A DNA stretch of 64,000 bases, from contig JAGPYM010000015.1 in assembly GCA_020736575.1 (NCBI GenBank), forward strand, positions 62,001 through 126,000. Direction: 5' to 3'. Below are positions 14,156-25,826 of the stretch, in pieces. Position numbers and translations under genes: made by a program. The notes below the pieces were generated by a model. The model was not told the DNA's origin and searched no databases. It saw nothing but the letters and a program-made list of their open reading frames with translations. The stretch comes from Thelonectria olida. Taxonomy: Eukaryota > Ascomycota > Sordariomycetes > Hypocreales > Nectriaceae. Numbering within the stretch: the stretch's first letter is position 1; each line of letters opens with the position of its first letter.

Positions 14156-16420
14156 TTACTCTCTAATACTGTGAGACATTTTACGCACTACCTCAACACT
14201 GAGATCCTCCTCACGCATCCTGGCCTCAGCTTGAGCGACAGCACTCTCCCAATCTGCAAGATACAGATATAGCATTTCAAGTCCCGAGACGCTGTATATA
14301 GTCGGTCAGTATCACATCTCGTCTTGACGCGAGTGCGTTGATGTTGGAGCTCATGACTTACATGGCAAGGCCAATTGTTTGCCCAGCCCAGAGGCCAGCC
14401 AATTTCCAATCCAAAGCAAAACCTGTCGATAGCGAGATTGGCAACGCCACGACATAACACGAGAACAAATTCGTGTAGCCTCCGATGGCCTGACGTCCGA
14501 TGCCGCGGAGAAGGCCATGAGCTACGGCCGCCATGGCGTCGAAGATCTGCATCAACGCACACACGAGTATGACTTGCGACACTATGTGGACGACTTCATC
14601 ATCGTCTGTGAAGATACGGGGCAGCTGTGTGCGCAGAGAGATGAAGATGGTCATGTTGAACAGTCCCACAGCGAGTGCGGCAAAGATTGCCTACAATGAC
14701 AGTGTTAATCGACGCGGTTCTAGGCCATCATATCAGAAGGACGTACCACTCTTGCAGTTATTCGTGCCGCGTCGCTTAGATGCGCTCCAATGAGATTCGC
14801 GACTCGGGTGGAAGTTGCAATAGCCAGCGGAAACGGAATATTGAACGAGGTTGACGTGAGGGTGACGAGGACGCTCTGCGCTGCAAGTTGTGCGGTCCCG
14901 AACCGACCGGCGGCGATGGTGAGAATCTCTAATACTGAGAACTGGGCCTCGATCATGATCATGCCAGGTAGAGCCAGCCTAATCATGGGACCTATTAACG
15001 AGTGAGAGCGTTAGCGTGTTTACCTTGCTGGTGTTGATGTGCGAATTGCACAAGGGAGCAACCTACCCCAGTTACTGAAGGCCTTCAGGCTGAAACCTTT
15101 CCAGCATTCCGAGTTCTCAAAGAAGCGCACATATAGGACGAGCAGAATCGGCAGTAGATTGTGGGTGACGGCCATGGCCGTAGCAGCACCAGCAAAATGC
15201 CAACCGGCCCGAAAGACAAACAGCCAGTTCTGCAGGAAGCTCAGCGGAGCGCCGACGAGCAGAGTGTATGTTGTCGCATGGAACAGGCCCTGTGCCTGGA
15301 CGAATCGCTTGCCGCTCTCGAAGGCCGCGACTCCAGGCATGCCGATAATCAAGACTCGGAGATAGAGAGCTGCGAGTTCTGTTGTTCGGCCGCTTCCAAC
15401 CAGTGCTGCCAGGACCGGCTCCGAGAACCACCACAACACGGCAATGGGCACCATGAGAATCCACAGGATCAAAGTCATGCGTTGCGCCTGAAGGCCCACG
15501 AGATGCTTGTGGCCGGAGCCGTAGGCCTGAGCGCATAGCGTGTCGAGACATGTTGCGAGGCCTTGCACGGGGACGTAATACGTGATGCTGGCTGTCATGG
15601 TGGCCACTAGAACTGCTCTTAGGAACTTGGGTTACACTTGGCGGGTGCTGAACTTACGATTGACTGCGGCCAACTCCTCCATTCCAAGTCGACCGACTGT
15701 CAGCACACTTCCGACCGTCACTGAGTAGTGCAGCAGGAATGCGGCAATCAGTGGTGCCGAGTATTGTACAAGCGTCTTTGCTTCGCGCTGCCACGTCGTC
15801 TGGATGTGATGTGTGGCCACGGCCTCTTCCCACTGTTTGTGCACTTCCTCGGGAGGTGGCGTCGTCAGTACATGTTCGGGCTCTACGCTCACGTCCTGCA
15901 GCAGGGGCGTCGTCTCGCTGAATATCGGTCCATCGTGATCATGGATCCTTGTGCTGAAGAGGGACCGGTAAATGCGCCCTATGACGGTGGCTCTCCACCC
16001 TGTCCGGGGATGTTTGGGTGGAAGAATGTCATTGTCGCGCAGCAGATTGAGCTCTGCTTGGAGGGATTCATCTAGCTCGTGCGGGTTGGGGACCGGATGG
16101 TCTAGGCCTGGGAGGGGAACGGTTGAGTAGCCACACCCATACGCAACACCGTTGGGGTGGAAGGCCAGCTGCACGTCGGTCGAATGAACAGGCCTCAGCT
16201 CAGAGTCGTCGGTCAGGCCGTTGGCTTCATCATCTTCGTGTTCGTCCTCGGAGGAGCAGTCTGCGATATCTTTGCTCAAGATTTCCTGGACGTTGGGGGC
16301 TGTAGCAATAAATGAAGGGGGGAAGTGCAGGCTCTCAGAAAAGAAGTCTGAGAGCACAGAATGACGGCGGTCCCTGGCCGGGTGACCAATATTGATCGGT
16401 GAAGAATTGGATATGGACAT
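14156..16420 (-). CDS. MATE-family multidrug/metabolite efflux transporter, 5 exons, 670 aa
   Basis: Membrane antiporter of the multidrug and toxic compound extrusion family, likely in the plasma or vacuolar membrane. Exons are 16420-15658, 15606-15067, 14991-14747, 14690-14362 and 14291-14156; phases join exactly. The first 210 or so residues are hydrophilic and acidic (DCSSEDEHEDDEANG, SETTPLLQD), as usual in fungal MATE proteins. The transporter core starts near QREAKTLVQYSAPLIAAF. Typical MATE pieces follow: GRLGMEELAAVNLATMTA, then QGLATCLDTLCAQAYGSGH, PGMIMIEAQFSVLEI and STRVANLIGA. About 12 hydrophobic helices can be counted. Fungal relatives include the ethionine-resistance protein Erc1 of yeast. 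The substrate is unknown, and no biosynthetic neighbour points to one. Confidence 0.92.
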
Positions 16421-17272
16421 TGGGAAGTAATGGGGTAGATCTCGGGACTTGGTGATGTATTTGTGTGCAAGTGGACGGCCACAAGACGGCGTATGCTCGT
16501 TATATACTTATCAGTGTGCTCATAAGCAGAGCTCGATGTCATTGAGGCCTACGAACGAGCCGTGATGTCAACAGCGAGTGCCACGGATATGGCGAACGAG
16601 TCAAAAGGCAAAGGCAACGCCACTATCAGAGGCGCACTCAGCGAGCACACCCATACACGACCCCACGTAGTAGTTATGACACCTTGAGTGTTATCGCGTT
16701 CAAGGAAACCAGATGATCGACACGGTTTTAGTCCGCATCGGGCCATCCGCTCGACACACGGCGTTGAGCGGTCTGCGTCGCGATAAACCGCAGATCAAGA
16801 CGGTCAAGGCGGCCAAGACGGCACAGAGAAAATAACGGCTGCAACGATGATTTCTTACATGCAGCTCGTCGGCCTGCATGCAGCTTCATTCATGCTCAAA
16901 TGGGTATCACCGCATCCGTTCAACCAACGTCATTGTACCCCCACGAACGGCAGAGCAGGTTGCGAGTGTGACCCCGCATCGGGGATATCTCTCCGCAGGC
17001 CGCGAGCACTTGCATCTTACAGCGCGTGTCGTACAGTAGATACCTGGCGCATACGGATCTTGGCGTTGGAGTCCTAGAATCAGGAAACAGAAGTAACATG
17101 AGAATATATCTATAGATGAAAAGATGGAGTCTACTTAAATCTAAGTGATCCTCAACATAATGGAGTGGACAACAGTCAACTAGAATGGAATGCAAAAACT
17201 GCACCATTGTCTTGGCCATCTCACTTCAGCAGTCTGGCACACTCGTCTTGCATTTCATGTGTAGAGCAGGCT
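16421..17272. other. intergenic, 5' region of the MATE gene
   Basis: No coding region supported. Open stretches at 16549-16746 and 16920-17219 lack motifs. The stretch near 16795-16830 (agacggtcaaggcggccaag) is GC-rich and weakly repetitive. Confidence 0.45.
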
Positions 17273-18227
17273 CTATGCCTTGAAAGTCGCGGCAAACTTG
17301 GCGTCCAGGTCCTCTTCGCTCAGAATGGACAGACCAACAACATCATTGTCCACATGGTCGTAGTAACTCTTGAACTTGCCACTGACGACGCTGGCTTTGA
17401 CCAGGGCAATCAAAGTGGGATAGTCGGGCTTCTCCTTGACAGCCTGCAACAGCTTTTCGAACTCAGCTTCCGTGTCTTCAATCGTTGTAACCTGCCATTC
17501 AACACCGGGCGAGTACTTCTTGGCTAGAGCGAGGAGCTGCGACTGGCTGACGATGAGCTCGTGTACGAAGATGTTGCGGTTCTTGGTGGCATCCGGATTG
17601 TTCAAGGCGCCGGCAATGGCCTTTCCAATGCCGCCCAGGCTCGTGCTGCTCAACCTGGTGTTGCCATCCCCCCAAATCTCCGCGGTCTTGTTGGCCCAGT
17701 TGAAAGCCAAGGGATACTTCAAGAGAAACTCGGTAAACGCCCCAACGCTGAAGATTGTATACTCAATCAGCCCTGCCTCGGCCTTGGCCTTGAGGTACTT
17801 CTGGATCTCGCCTATGGGGATGTGATGGGGGAGGTGTGCCGCGGCTGGATCGGTGGTCAAGCTCCCAAAATCAGACGGAACGAAGCGCTTGACACCAGCT
17901 TTGATTGCAGCATCAATCATGAACTTCTGGCTTTGAGTGACCTCCGAGTTGATGGTGGAAATGACGGCGTCTTGGCCCCGGAAAGCGGCCTCGAGACTAT
18001 CGGCAGAGTCGTAATCAACAACGACAAAGTTGACGCCGGATGGAAGGTCTTCCTTGCTCTTCTCAGAGCGTCCGAGAACGGTCACGTTGAACCCAGCGTC
18101 CACAAGTGCCTGAAGCACAAAGGAACCAAGGTTGCCCTTCTGTAAGGTGTTGTTAGCTGTGTGAGATGGGGAACCGTTGGCCGGGGAAACTTACACCGGC
18201 GAGTGTGACGTTCTTGAATGGACTCAT
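17273..18227 (-). CDS. NmrA/isoflavone-reductase-like NAD(P)-binding oxidoreductase, 2 exons, 299 aa
   Basis: Atypical short-chain dehydrogenase of the NmrA/isoflavone reductase (PCBER) group. Exons are 18227-18195 and 18139-17273. The first exon gives MSPFKNVTLAG and joins to KGNLGSFVLQALVDAGFNV, completing the Rossmann glycine motif (GKGNLG) at the N-terminus. Next come LGRSEKSKEDLPSGV, DAVISTINSEVTQSQKFMIDAA, KRFVPSDFG and the substrate-domain part. The Ser-Asp-Phe-Gly block is typical of this family, which usually works with NADPH on aromatic or phenolic substrates or acts as a redox sensor. Length is normal. It is divergent from a Zn2Cys6 regulator across a 528-bp shared promoter, which suggests that this regulator controls it (inference). 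Confidence 0.9.
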
Positions 18228-18755
18228 TTTGAGGGTGGAAGGCGGTTGATTTCGACTCAAAAGATGTAAGTTTCAGTGTTGTTTTGGGCGGATTCGAGAT
18301 GATGCTTTTGTTTGAACAGACTTGACCTTGGAGATTGTCGTTTTATATACATGTTGGCAGTTGTACTTTCATTTTGACTTCCTACTCCTGAATCCAGCTT
18401 GGTAACGCGATTCGTGATGAGCAAATTATTCAGCGTCATGATGGTGGCTGGCAGTTTGCTTCCGCTTCGCTTCAATCGGAGCTGAACAATCCTCCAGATC
18501 GGAAGCAAAATACATCCGCCTACTAATAACCCCTGAGCATTCCGTCGGACTTTGCTAAGCGCTTCTGGTACAAGTCCGCCCAAGTCCGCCAGGGCGGATA
18601 CAAAGTAAATCCGCACCAGTCGACAATCATCATTGGGTCACATAAGCCGTCGGATCAATTGGAGCAAGCAGTTCCTTCATCACTTTCCCGGCAACTTCCC
18701 CATCTCTCCTTTATCCCTTCTTCTTTCGTCATTCGCCTTACTCTTTTCGCGTCTT
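18228..18755. promoter_or_regulatory. shared divergent promoter with repeated TCCGCC/GGCGGA boxes
   Basis: It lies between the NmrA-like gene and the Zn2Cys6 regulator. Boxes seen: GGCGGA at 18287-18292; TCCGCC at 18515-18520, 18575-18580 and 18585-18590; GGCGGA at 18593-18598. The last two form a perfect inverted repeat with a 2-bp gap. A TCCGTCGGA palindrome lies at 18541-18549, and one more variant (TCCGCA) at 18610-18615. Zn2Cys6 proteins bind paired CGG triplets, so these are good candidate operators for the adjacent regulator. Binding itself is inference. Confidence 0.6.
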
Positions 18756-21099
18756 ATGCTATGGGACGAGAGGCTGACAGGGAGGACTCGGAGGCCGCGC
18801 CTTCAGCGGACGGGAGCGATAGTAAACGAATCACAAGTGCAAGTCTTCCACCCCTTCTTCTTCTTCTTCTTAGTGTATGACGGTAGACTTATGCAGTCTG
18901 GTATACTAGGCGTGCATCCAATGCAAAAGGCTAAAAAGACGCTGCGACGGCGCAAAACCATGCTGCGGGCGTTGCGCAAGACAAAAGACCAACTGCATCT
19001 ACACTGAGAGACGACGTCGAGGAGCTGGAAAAAGGTACGACATGGCTTGAGTGGACGAGTCTTGATGCACCATGGTTCTTACTTGTTGCAGGAAAGAGTA
19101 CATCAAGAATCTCGAGGAGCGACTGCGGAAGCTGGAGTCTTCTCTGCCGCATCAGTCTGGCCCTCGAGATGAAGCAGCTGGACATGGCGAGTCTCACGAG
19201 ACCGCTTCGGCAGATCCCCAAGGTGAGCATCTGCGAAAAGTGACCACTTTCAAGCACAATCAGCCCACTGAATCGTCTAGGAAACAGCATCATGGTCACC
19301 GAAACTCAGTGTGACTCAGAGCAAGAGATGCCACTGGAAAGCCATGGCAATCTCCTACCTGCACCAAATCAGCCAAATTTAGAAGCTCTGTCCCTGCGGC
19401 TCACGGAATTTAGGGATAGTGTCGCAGCAGGATTGCAATGGATACAATCTCATCAAGACACAGGCCATTTCCTTAGGAGAATCTTTGGTAGGCTTCCGGC
19501 CAAACGATATGTTGTGGAAATAACAGAGCGAAGGGTCGAGGAACCTCAAGTCTATGGCATCTTGTTTACGACTGAATCCTTTCTGCGCCTGGTAGACGAG
19601 CAGTATGCTGCAGGTGTCGAAAACCAAGCCGACAATCCTGCTCGGTGGGCTATCGTCAACGCCATGGTTGCCAGTGCGATGGTGGGCAAGATAACCAACG
19701 AGTCCCTCGCAGACATGACACCCACCGTCTGGTGCTATTTCAAGAATGCGTTTTCAACCTTCTCAGAGCTCATCATCCAGAAGCCACACGTCTCGACATG
19801 CGAGGCGGTGCTGGCCATGGCCATGTACATGCTTTGCTCGGCAGATGGCCAAACGGCCTCGCAGTTAACCGCCGCAGCTACGCGCCTTGTGCATATGCTT
19901 GGCTTCCATCGGCGCCAATACTACGTCTCCGTTGACTCAGCCGTAGCTCAACGGCACAAACGGGTCTTTTGGATCTGTTATGTCCTCGACGCTGACCTGA
20001 TGCACAGGTACGGCTTACCTTCTGCTTTTGGGAATGGGGAGCCGGCCGTGGGCTTCCCTGATGACGGGCGAACTGAAGGACAGCAGTCAGGTTTTCTGCG
20101 AGAGAGGGCAGAGCTGGCCGTGATCCAGCATCGGATTCATAAGCTACTCCAGAGGGAAGATGTCTTGCTTCAGAGCGGCATGGAGATTCTCGAAACCGTC
20201 GCCGATACGACAAAGGAGCTCTGGGCTTGGAAGGATGCCTTGTCAGAGCGGATGCCGCGTTTCGATTCCTCTACGGCTGGGTTTGCAATGTCTCTGACTC
20301 TCCTGCATTATACCTGCTACAGCTCCATGGCCAAGATTCAAATGGTGCTGGTCCGGCTCCGAGGGCCTGAATACTCCGACTCGGCGCAAGCTCGCGCTCT
20401 CAAAGCTTCTGGTATACAGATGCCTTGGAATATGTTGGTAGCCTCAGCCCGTGGCATTATCGGCCTTCTGCGTAACTTGCACGTCCCCCCGTTCGCCTAT
20501 GTCTGGTACGTGCTCTTCTATCTCTCGTGTTCTAGATCATACATTAATCATCGACAAAGGGGAACTCTATGTTACCCTCTCTCCGCTGTCCTTATTCTTC
20601 TGTCAGCCATCCTAGAAGATCCAGTTGGGGCACAGGCACAGGCCGACGTCGGAACCATTAGAGAATTCGTCCAATTCCTAACATCACTTAGAGATGATGG
20701 GTGCGACGTGGGCAGTCTTCTCGGTGGGTGTACCAAGCTCCACCGGGTCGCAGCGTGCGCCGTACACACTCATAAGGGCGAGGATCAGTCGCTGATCCAT
20801 GGGGACGAATCTGCCAGCAATGGGACATTGGCACAGCTCCAGGTATGCAATCGCATTTTGGAGACGTTAGGATTCAGTTGAACTTACATGCCCCCTAGTC
20901 GATTCGTTTAAAGCTCTTGCGCGTTACGGATTGGTTGCATCTTGCACAAGGACTTTTGAGCAATATCCCCATGTTGCGTGCCGAAGCAGAGACAGTCCTT
21001 TCTGGCATTTTCGGCAGTGAGACCGTCGACAACGTGTATGGCTTGTTTGTGCCTGAAATATTCAAGTCGTGCAATTACAACTTCTCATTCAGCAAGTAA
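18756..21099 (+). CDS. Zn2Cys6 transcription factor with fungal TF middle homology region, 6 exons, 681 aa
   Basis: Nuclear DNA-binding regulator. Exons are 18756-18836, 18910-19034, 19092-19222, 19281-20505, 20560-20842 and 20899-21099, with phases that join exactly. The binuclear zinc cluster (CIQCKRLKRRC, then CCGRCARQKTNC) begins near residue 29 and is followed by a linker and a coiled coil (KEYIKNLEERLRKLESSL). The fungal-specific middle homology region covers roughly residues 180-520 (for example ATRLVHMLGFHR and KRVFWICYVLDADLMHRYG). The C-terminus YGLFVPEIFK is typical. The 54-bp intron at 20506-20559 is in frame, so a retained form would also translate. The true start could be an upstream in-frame ATG at 18633. 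It is divergent from the NmrA-like gene and probably regulates it and itself. Confidence 0.88.
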
Positions 21100-21728
21100 T
21101 GCCGATGGGCTTGGTTGCATACTAGAGCCTAGGCACAAGGCTAGCTTTCTGATCAACGACAGAAGAGTAGAAAGGTCAAGACAATGGAGAAAGGGCTTAT
21201 TTGGCACTATGGACGTAAAGATGGTACTAGCATTAAACATCAATGGCGAGCATAATCATTCTCCCTCCGTGGCTTATCCTTTCGCCGTCAGGGATTCTTC
21301 CTACGCAGTCCATCAAGGTCAGCCAGGCATTGAACTCATCCAACCGATCCAACTCAAGATATTTGCCGAAGAAAATCAATGCGAACTTTCCCCCGTTTTT
21401 TCCTTCTCTTGGCACCGTTTTCGGAAGTCTTTCGCTCTCTTGTGAGCCACGGGTCGTGTCAGCATTTGATGCGTGTAAGATACGATACGACAAGACGGAG
21501 GCCACGGAACCATTAAAACGACTCACTCGCGTCTAAACGTCCAATTCTGGCCAAGCGCTGACTCCCCAAGTAGACGTCGCCACAAGAGGTGCCACGCCGC
21601 GCCGTAATTGCCTTAATATCAAGATACAAGAGGACTTAAATAGAAGGTATAAAGGATCCCAGACACGGCTCTTGTTCTCTGTGTAAACTGTAAATATATG
21701 TCTCTTCTTCAATTCACAATCCTCAACC
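21100..21728. other. intergenic, promoter of the glycosyltransferase
   Basis: Only unsupported overlapping open stretches (20978-21445, 21233-21536). A TATA-like AT-rich tract (ttaaatagaaggtataaagg) near 21635-21655 lies about 75-95 bp before the next ATG. Confidence 0.4.
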
Positions 21729-22985
21729 ATGGCGGCCTACTCCATCCCCAAAGAGTTCACGTCCGAACTCGAACTCGTTGACAAGCCCGACACCGGCTCC
21801 ACCGAGGACATCCTCGCCGAGCTCAATGGATATAATCCTGTGACTTCAGAGAAGAACATATGGGCTTTCTGGCACGCTGGCCTCGACGCCATGCCCTCAT
21901 GGTGTCAGCGCAACGTCGCCGATTGGGTTCGCATCTGCGGCCCTTCATGGACTGTCCGTGTCCTTGATGTCGCACCCGACTCACCAAATCACGCGTTGAA
22001 GTTCGCCAGCCAAGACTTACTACCTGAGGCCTTTCTGAGAGGGACCATGGACGGACCCTACGTCGGTCCGCATTCCATGGACTTTCTCAGAGGAGCTCTG
22101 CTGGTTCAGCATGGCGGTGTGGCCATAGATGTTGGCTGTATTCTACTGCGGAGCATGGATCGCGTGTGCTGGGATCGTATCATGGATCCTGAATCACCGA
22201 TTGAAGTAGCCGTGCCTGTCATGTACGGGCAGACAATCGCCAACCATTTCACTGCTTCCCGGAAAGGCGACCCCTTCATTGAAAAATGGCATCTCCCCCA
22301 GCCAACCACCCCCTCCACTGGCATTCACTGACAAGCTCGCAGGCACAAGCTGTTCTTGCATCTATGGAAGGATCGAAATAACTACGAAGGCATCAGCGCA
22401 GACCCTGCCCTCGCCTTTGTAAAAGACATCGATTTTAGCGAAGCTGCAGACTGGCCGTGGGATTTCAAGATTGGCCCGCAGCACGTTCTCGAGTATGTGT
22501 CGCAGGTCATGTGCTGGCGCCGCTTGACCATGCTAGAGGACGCCGGCGATGGATTCAACAGCTTCAAGTACTGGCAAGAGAATATCCTGGGTATTGACGC
22601 GCGCCATGAGAACTGGGCTGCAGAGGACGCCGTCGGTTTCGGCTCTGGCGCACGACTGTACGAGCTGTTCAATCTCCGGCTGGATGTGAACCCGGAGACA
22701 ACAGACTACAAGGAGGCGTATAACTTGGTGTGGATGTTGTTGAGGACAGCTAGTTGGCAGAAGGTCACGCATGGAAAGGGACTCACGCATGCTGCAGCGC
22801 TGGGTACCCTGTGGGATGAGAACGAGGGCAAGGATAGCGCTCCGGGAACGTTTGGGGATCTGCTGCGATGGGGCTCTGTGCATCTCAGGCAGAAGCGAGA
22901 TGCTATCTCCACCAAGAGGACGGCCAGGTCCCCGCGGATTCTACGAGAAGGTCTGCTGGGGCCGTCTGAAGCGGGAGCGCAGTAG
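21729..22985 (+). CDS. DXD-type / capsular-polysaccharide-like glycosyltransferase, 2 exons, 400 aa
   Basis: Putative sugar transferase of the fungal group related to capsular polysaccharide synthesis proteins and OCH1-like DXD enzymes. Exon 1 is 21729-22288 and exon 2 is 22343-22985. The N-terminal part has NIWAFWHAGLDAMPSWCQRN and TVRVLDVAPDSPNHAL. The expected nucleotide-sugar site follows as FLRGALLVQHGGVAIDVGC, where the usual Asp-X-Asp is represented by IDVG. Exon joining restores DPFIEKWHKLFLHLWKDR. The intron starts with GC rather than GT (TG|gcatct), an unusual donor; if it is not spliced, the protein stops at residue 200. No signal peptide or N-terminal membrane anchor is seen, so a cytosolic place is likely. 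No sugar or acceptor can be assigned. Confidence 0.75.
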
Positions 22986-23497
22986 ATGGGCACCTGGTAG
23001 ACTTAGCGAACGATTTTCCCACAGGTGCGAGCCGTTGCTGTTGATGTATCCGACTTTAAAAGTATTTGCACATCATGACCTGGCGCATTGTTGATCTGTT
23101 GACGCCTCTTCTTAGAGGGAGCCCGGCCACACTAGCAAGGAACACAGTCCTCAATACAACATTGACATCTTAACAACCTAATGCCACATGGCCCTGGAAT
23201 CACATATTCTTCTAGCACTCTATACAACGCTGGTCGCGGCCGAGGTTTCATTTGACAAGCCGATCTTAGGTATGGAGCTCGTAATGGCCAGGCCGTGATG
23301 AGTGACGGTGCTCAGCCCTCCGCCAAGTTTTAGGCTGGATGACGGCAGCTGGGATTCGGCACTCCGAATCTCCGACACGGCGGATATGACTCTTCACCTG
23401 TTCAGTACATAATAAACTCACCTCCGCCCGTCATCCACGTGCCGTCAGCGTCAAGGCAGCAGGAGGTGTCATCTTCTTACCCCCTCACTTTCTCATC
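22986..23497. other. intergenic between glycosyltransferase and EEP gene
   Basis: No gene seen. It contains the 3' flank of the glycosyltransferase and the promoter of the downstream phosphodiesterase. Confidence 0.45.
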
Positions 23498-24598
23498 ATG
23501 CCACAATCAACCTTCGGCTTTCGCGTGCTCGCGAGCTTGGTTCACGCCTACAACTCACTCCGTTTTGGCCGCAACAGCATGGAAGCCCGTGTAGGCCAGG
23601 CCATGAAAGAGAGCGCGACATTGCGGAAAACCTCGGTGCCATGGAGCGACGATGAGCCTCATCCGCAATCCTGCTACACATTCGACTCGGCGACTTCTTC
23701 CTGGGTTTCAAAGACCCCGTCAGACGATGGGGCCCAAACTGCAGACAATGGCGGAATCAACCGCATCGCCCTATACAGCTGGAACATCGACTTCATGCTT
23801 CCCTTCGCTGAGGCCCGTATGAAGCCAGCACTCGCTTGCCTCGGCAGCCTGATAGGCTCCAGCCCGCCGAACACGGCTCCCGTCGTCTTCCTCCAGGAGT
23901 GCACGCCCTCAGACTTGGCCACCATCGCCGCCATGCCGTGGGTCCGGGAGCGATTCCGTCTGACCGACCTGGACACAACCAACTGGGCGACCGATCACTA
24001 CGGCACAGTGACGCTCATTGACTCCCGCCTGCCCGTCACGGCCGCCTTCCGCGTGCACTACTCCAAGACGCGCATGGATCGCGACGCCTTCTTCGTCGAC
24101 GTGTCTCTCGAGGGAAAGACCGTCCGCCTCTGCAACACGCACCTCGAGTCTCTGGCCCTCAACCCGCCCTTCCGCCCGCCCCAGATGCAGATCGTGGCTC
24201 AGTACCTGCGCGAGGAGAAGGTCCATGCCGCCCTGGCTGCGGGAGACTTTAACGCCATCCAACCGTTCGACCACACCTTGCACACAGATAACGGCCTGAA
24301 GGACGCGTTCCTGGAGCTGGGCGGAAAGGAGGACACCGAGGAGGGCTATACCTGGGGTCAGCAGGCGGCGACGAAGCTCCGAGAAAAGTTTGGGTGCTCG
24401 AGGATGGATAAGGTCTACTTCTGTGGCGGCGCTGAGGTGGTCAAGTTCGAGAGGTTCGGCGCGGATGTGTTGACGGAAGGAGAGGAGGAGAGCAGTCAGA
24501 TCTTGGCGCTTGGCTTTGAGAAAGCCTGGGTGACGGACCATCTCGGCATTAAGGCTGATATAAGGATTATCGCGGAAGAGAACGCGAGCCGTCTCTAG
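23498..24598 (+). CDS. endonuclease/exonuclease/phosphatase-fold protein, Tdp2-like, 366 aa
   Basis: Single-exon metal-dependent phosphodiesterase of the EEP superfamily. The catalytic blocks appear in order: YSWNIDFM (Asn and Asp) near residue 93, VVFLQECTP (metal-binding Glu) near 129, LCNTHLESLALNPPFRPPQM near 212, AAGDFNAIQPFD (Asp and Asn) near 247, and VTDHLGIKADI (Asp-His) near 350. The order and the THLES segment resemble tyrosyl-DNA phosphodiesterase 2, which removes topoisomerase II adducts from 5' DNA ends. The exact substrate here is inference. The N-terminal 80 residues are variable and show no targeting signal. The start at ATG 23498 follows a CT-rich tract and fits the family's N-terminal length. 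Confidence 0.85.
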   Translation: MPQSTFGFRVLASLVHAYNSLRFGRNSMEARVGQAMKESATLRKTSVPWSDDEPHPQSCYTFDSATSSWVSKTPSDDGAQTADNGGINRIALYSWNIDFMLPFAEARMKPALACLGSLIGSSPPNTAPVVFLQECTPSDLATIAAMPWVRERFRLTDLDTTNWATDHYGTVTLIDSRLPVTAAFRVHYSKTRMDRDAFFVDVSLEGKTVRLCNTHLESLALNPPFRPPQMQIVAQYLREEKVHAALAAGDFNAIQPFDHTLHTDNGLKDAFLELGGKEDTEEGYTWGQQAATKLREKFGCSRMDKVYFCGGAEVVKFERFGADVLTEGEEESSQILALGFEKAWVTDHLGIKADIRIIAEENASRL

Positions 24599-25826
24599 AG
24601 TCGTCGACGAAGGTGGTCGTAGAACTACTGGAAGAACTGCATGCATTGAGTTCCCATCCATTATTTCTTCCACGACACGATTCGCACGGGCTGTCCAGCT
24701 TAGAACGGCAGCGGCTCAGCTCTAGAAAAAAAAAAGGATTTTAATGTGCTTGAGTTTCGTCGCCGAGTTCTATAGTATGCATCGTAGGTGCTGGACGATG
24801 ACGGCATCATGAATGCCGTCCTCGAGGTCTTAACCTTGTGCAAGCGTTGGCTGGTTGGCGGTTACATGTGTTCAACGAGGGAGTCTTGCTTACCAAGCCG
24901 TTGAAACGGAGCCTTTCAAGACTACTGTTGTTGTGCCATCTCAAAAAAGTGAAGATGCAACGGCGAAGGTCTGGATTCTTACATAGTTGAACAATAAAGT
25001 GCGGCTGGACACATCGGTAGCCTGAACGACTTAGCAACGGAAACTCGTGATAGCCGATAAGAGAAGTGCACGAAATATGCAGCATCGATATGTTCAGCGA
25101 AGAACCATAGCTGGCAAAAAGTGCCGTAGCGATCGGTCTAGAACAACGTGGCGCTATCAGTTTGAAGCACACGTATGAAGAATCTCGATCGCCGTAGACG
25201 CCAGGTATCAATAGTTCTGCTGTATGTTCCGCACGGCACTCCACATTAGGAGGTATGCTCCAACGAACGGGCTAGACCGGGCTGAGGCGGCGACCATCAA
25301 TAGTCTACTGCCTGCTCCGTACGATCTCTGCATTCGTGTGTTTCTTTGGACGGGCTAGACCGGCCGAGGCGGCAAGTGTCAACAGTCTAGACCGGCGAGA
25401 CCGGCCGAGATTGGACCTTTGCTCTTGGTTTTCTCAAACATGGTGTGCAAGCCTACTACCTAGCTAATACTCATTGCTTAAACTAACTCGCGCACTAGCA
25501 CTGCCTGTATACTACAATCGACCTGGACAAGGGCATTCAGCTGAAACAGACACCGGGTAGAGTGGAAACGAAAAAAGAGGAGAGAGAAGAAAATGTCGTA
25601 GGACTCATCAAGGCTTAGATAGCCATATTGAATCATTATTTGAACCTAAAATCACCCGCGCCATTCAGGAGGGGATGATTTAGTACAGCGCTCCAGCACG
25701 TCAATTCAACTATCAGACCCTCTTTCACCAATCTTCCTCGTCTTGATTGCGAAGCATCAGGAGATAATATCCCCTCAGTCAAACGCTGCCGTCACCCCCG
25801 GATCTTTTTCTCCTTAACAAAGCAAG
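24599..25826. other. intergenic 1.2 kb with GC-rich direct repeats
   Basis: No gene supported; a 145-codon minus-strand stretch (24807-25244) has no motifs. The interval holds the imperfect direct repeats listed separately. Confidence 0.45.
25267..25410. repeat. imperfect direct repeats built on GGGCTAGACCGG and GAGGCGGC
   Basis: A 25-base element (acgggctagaccgggctgag, then gcggc) at 25267-25291 recurs as acgggctagaccggccgagg plus cggc at 25350-25373. Shorter partial copies (agtctagaccggcgagaccg, then gccgag) follow to about 25410. The repeats sit in an otherwise AT-rich intergenic region. No protein frame explains them. Confidence 0.6.

Noticed and set aside
24807..25244. 145-codon minus-strand frame
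   Set aside because: No motifs, and composition like the surrounding intergenic DNA.
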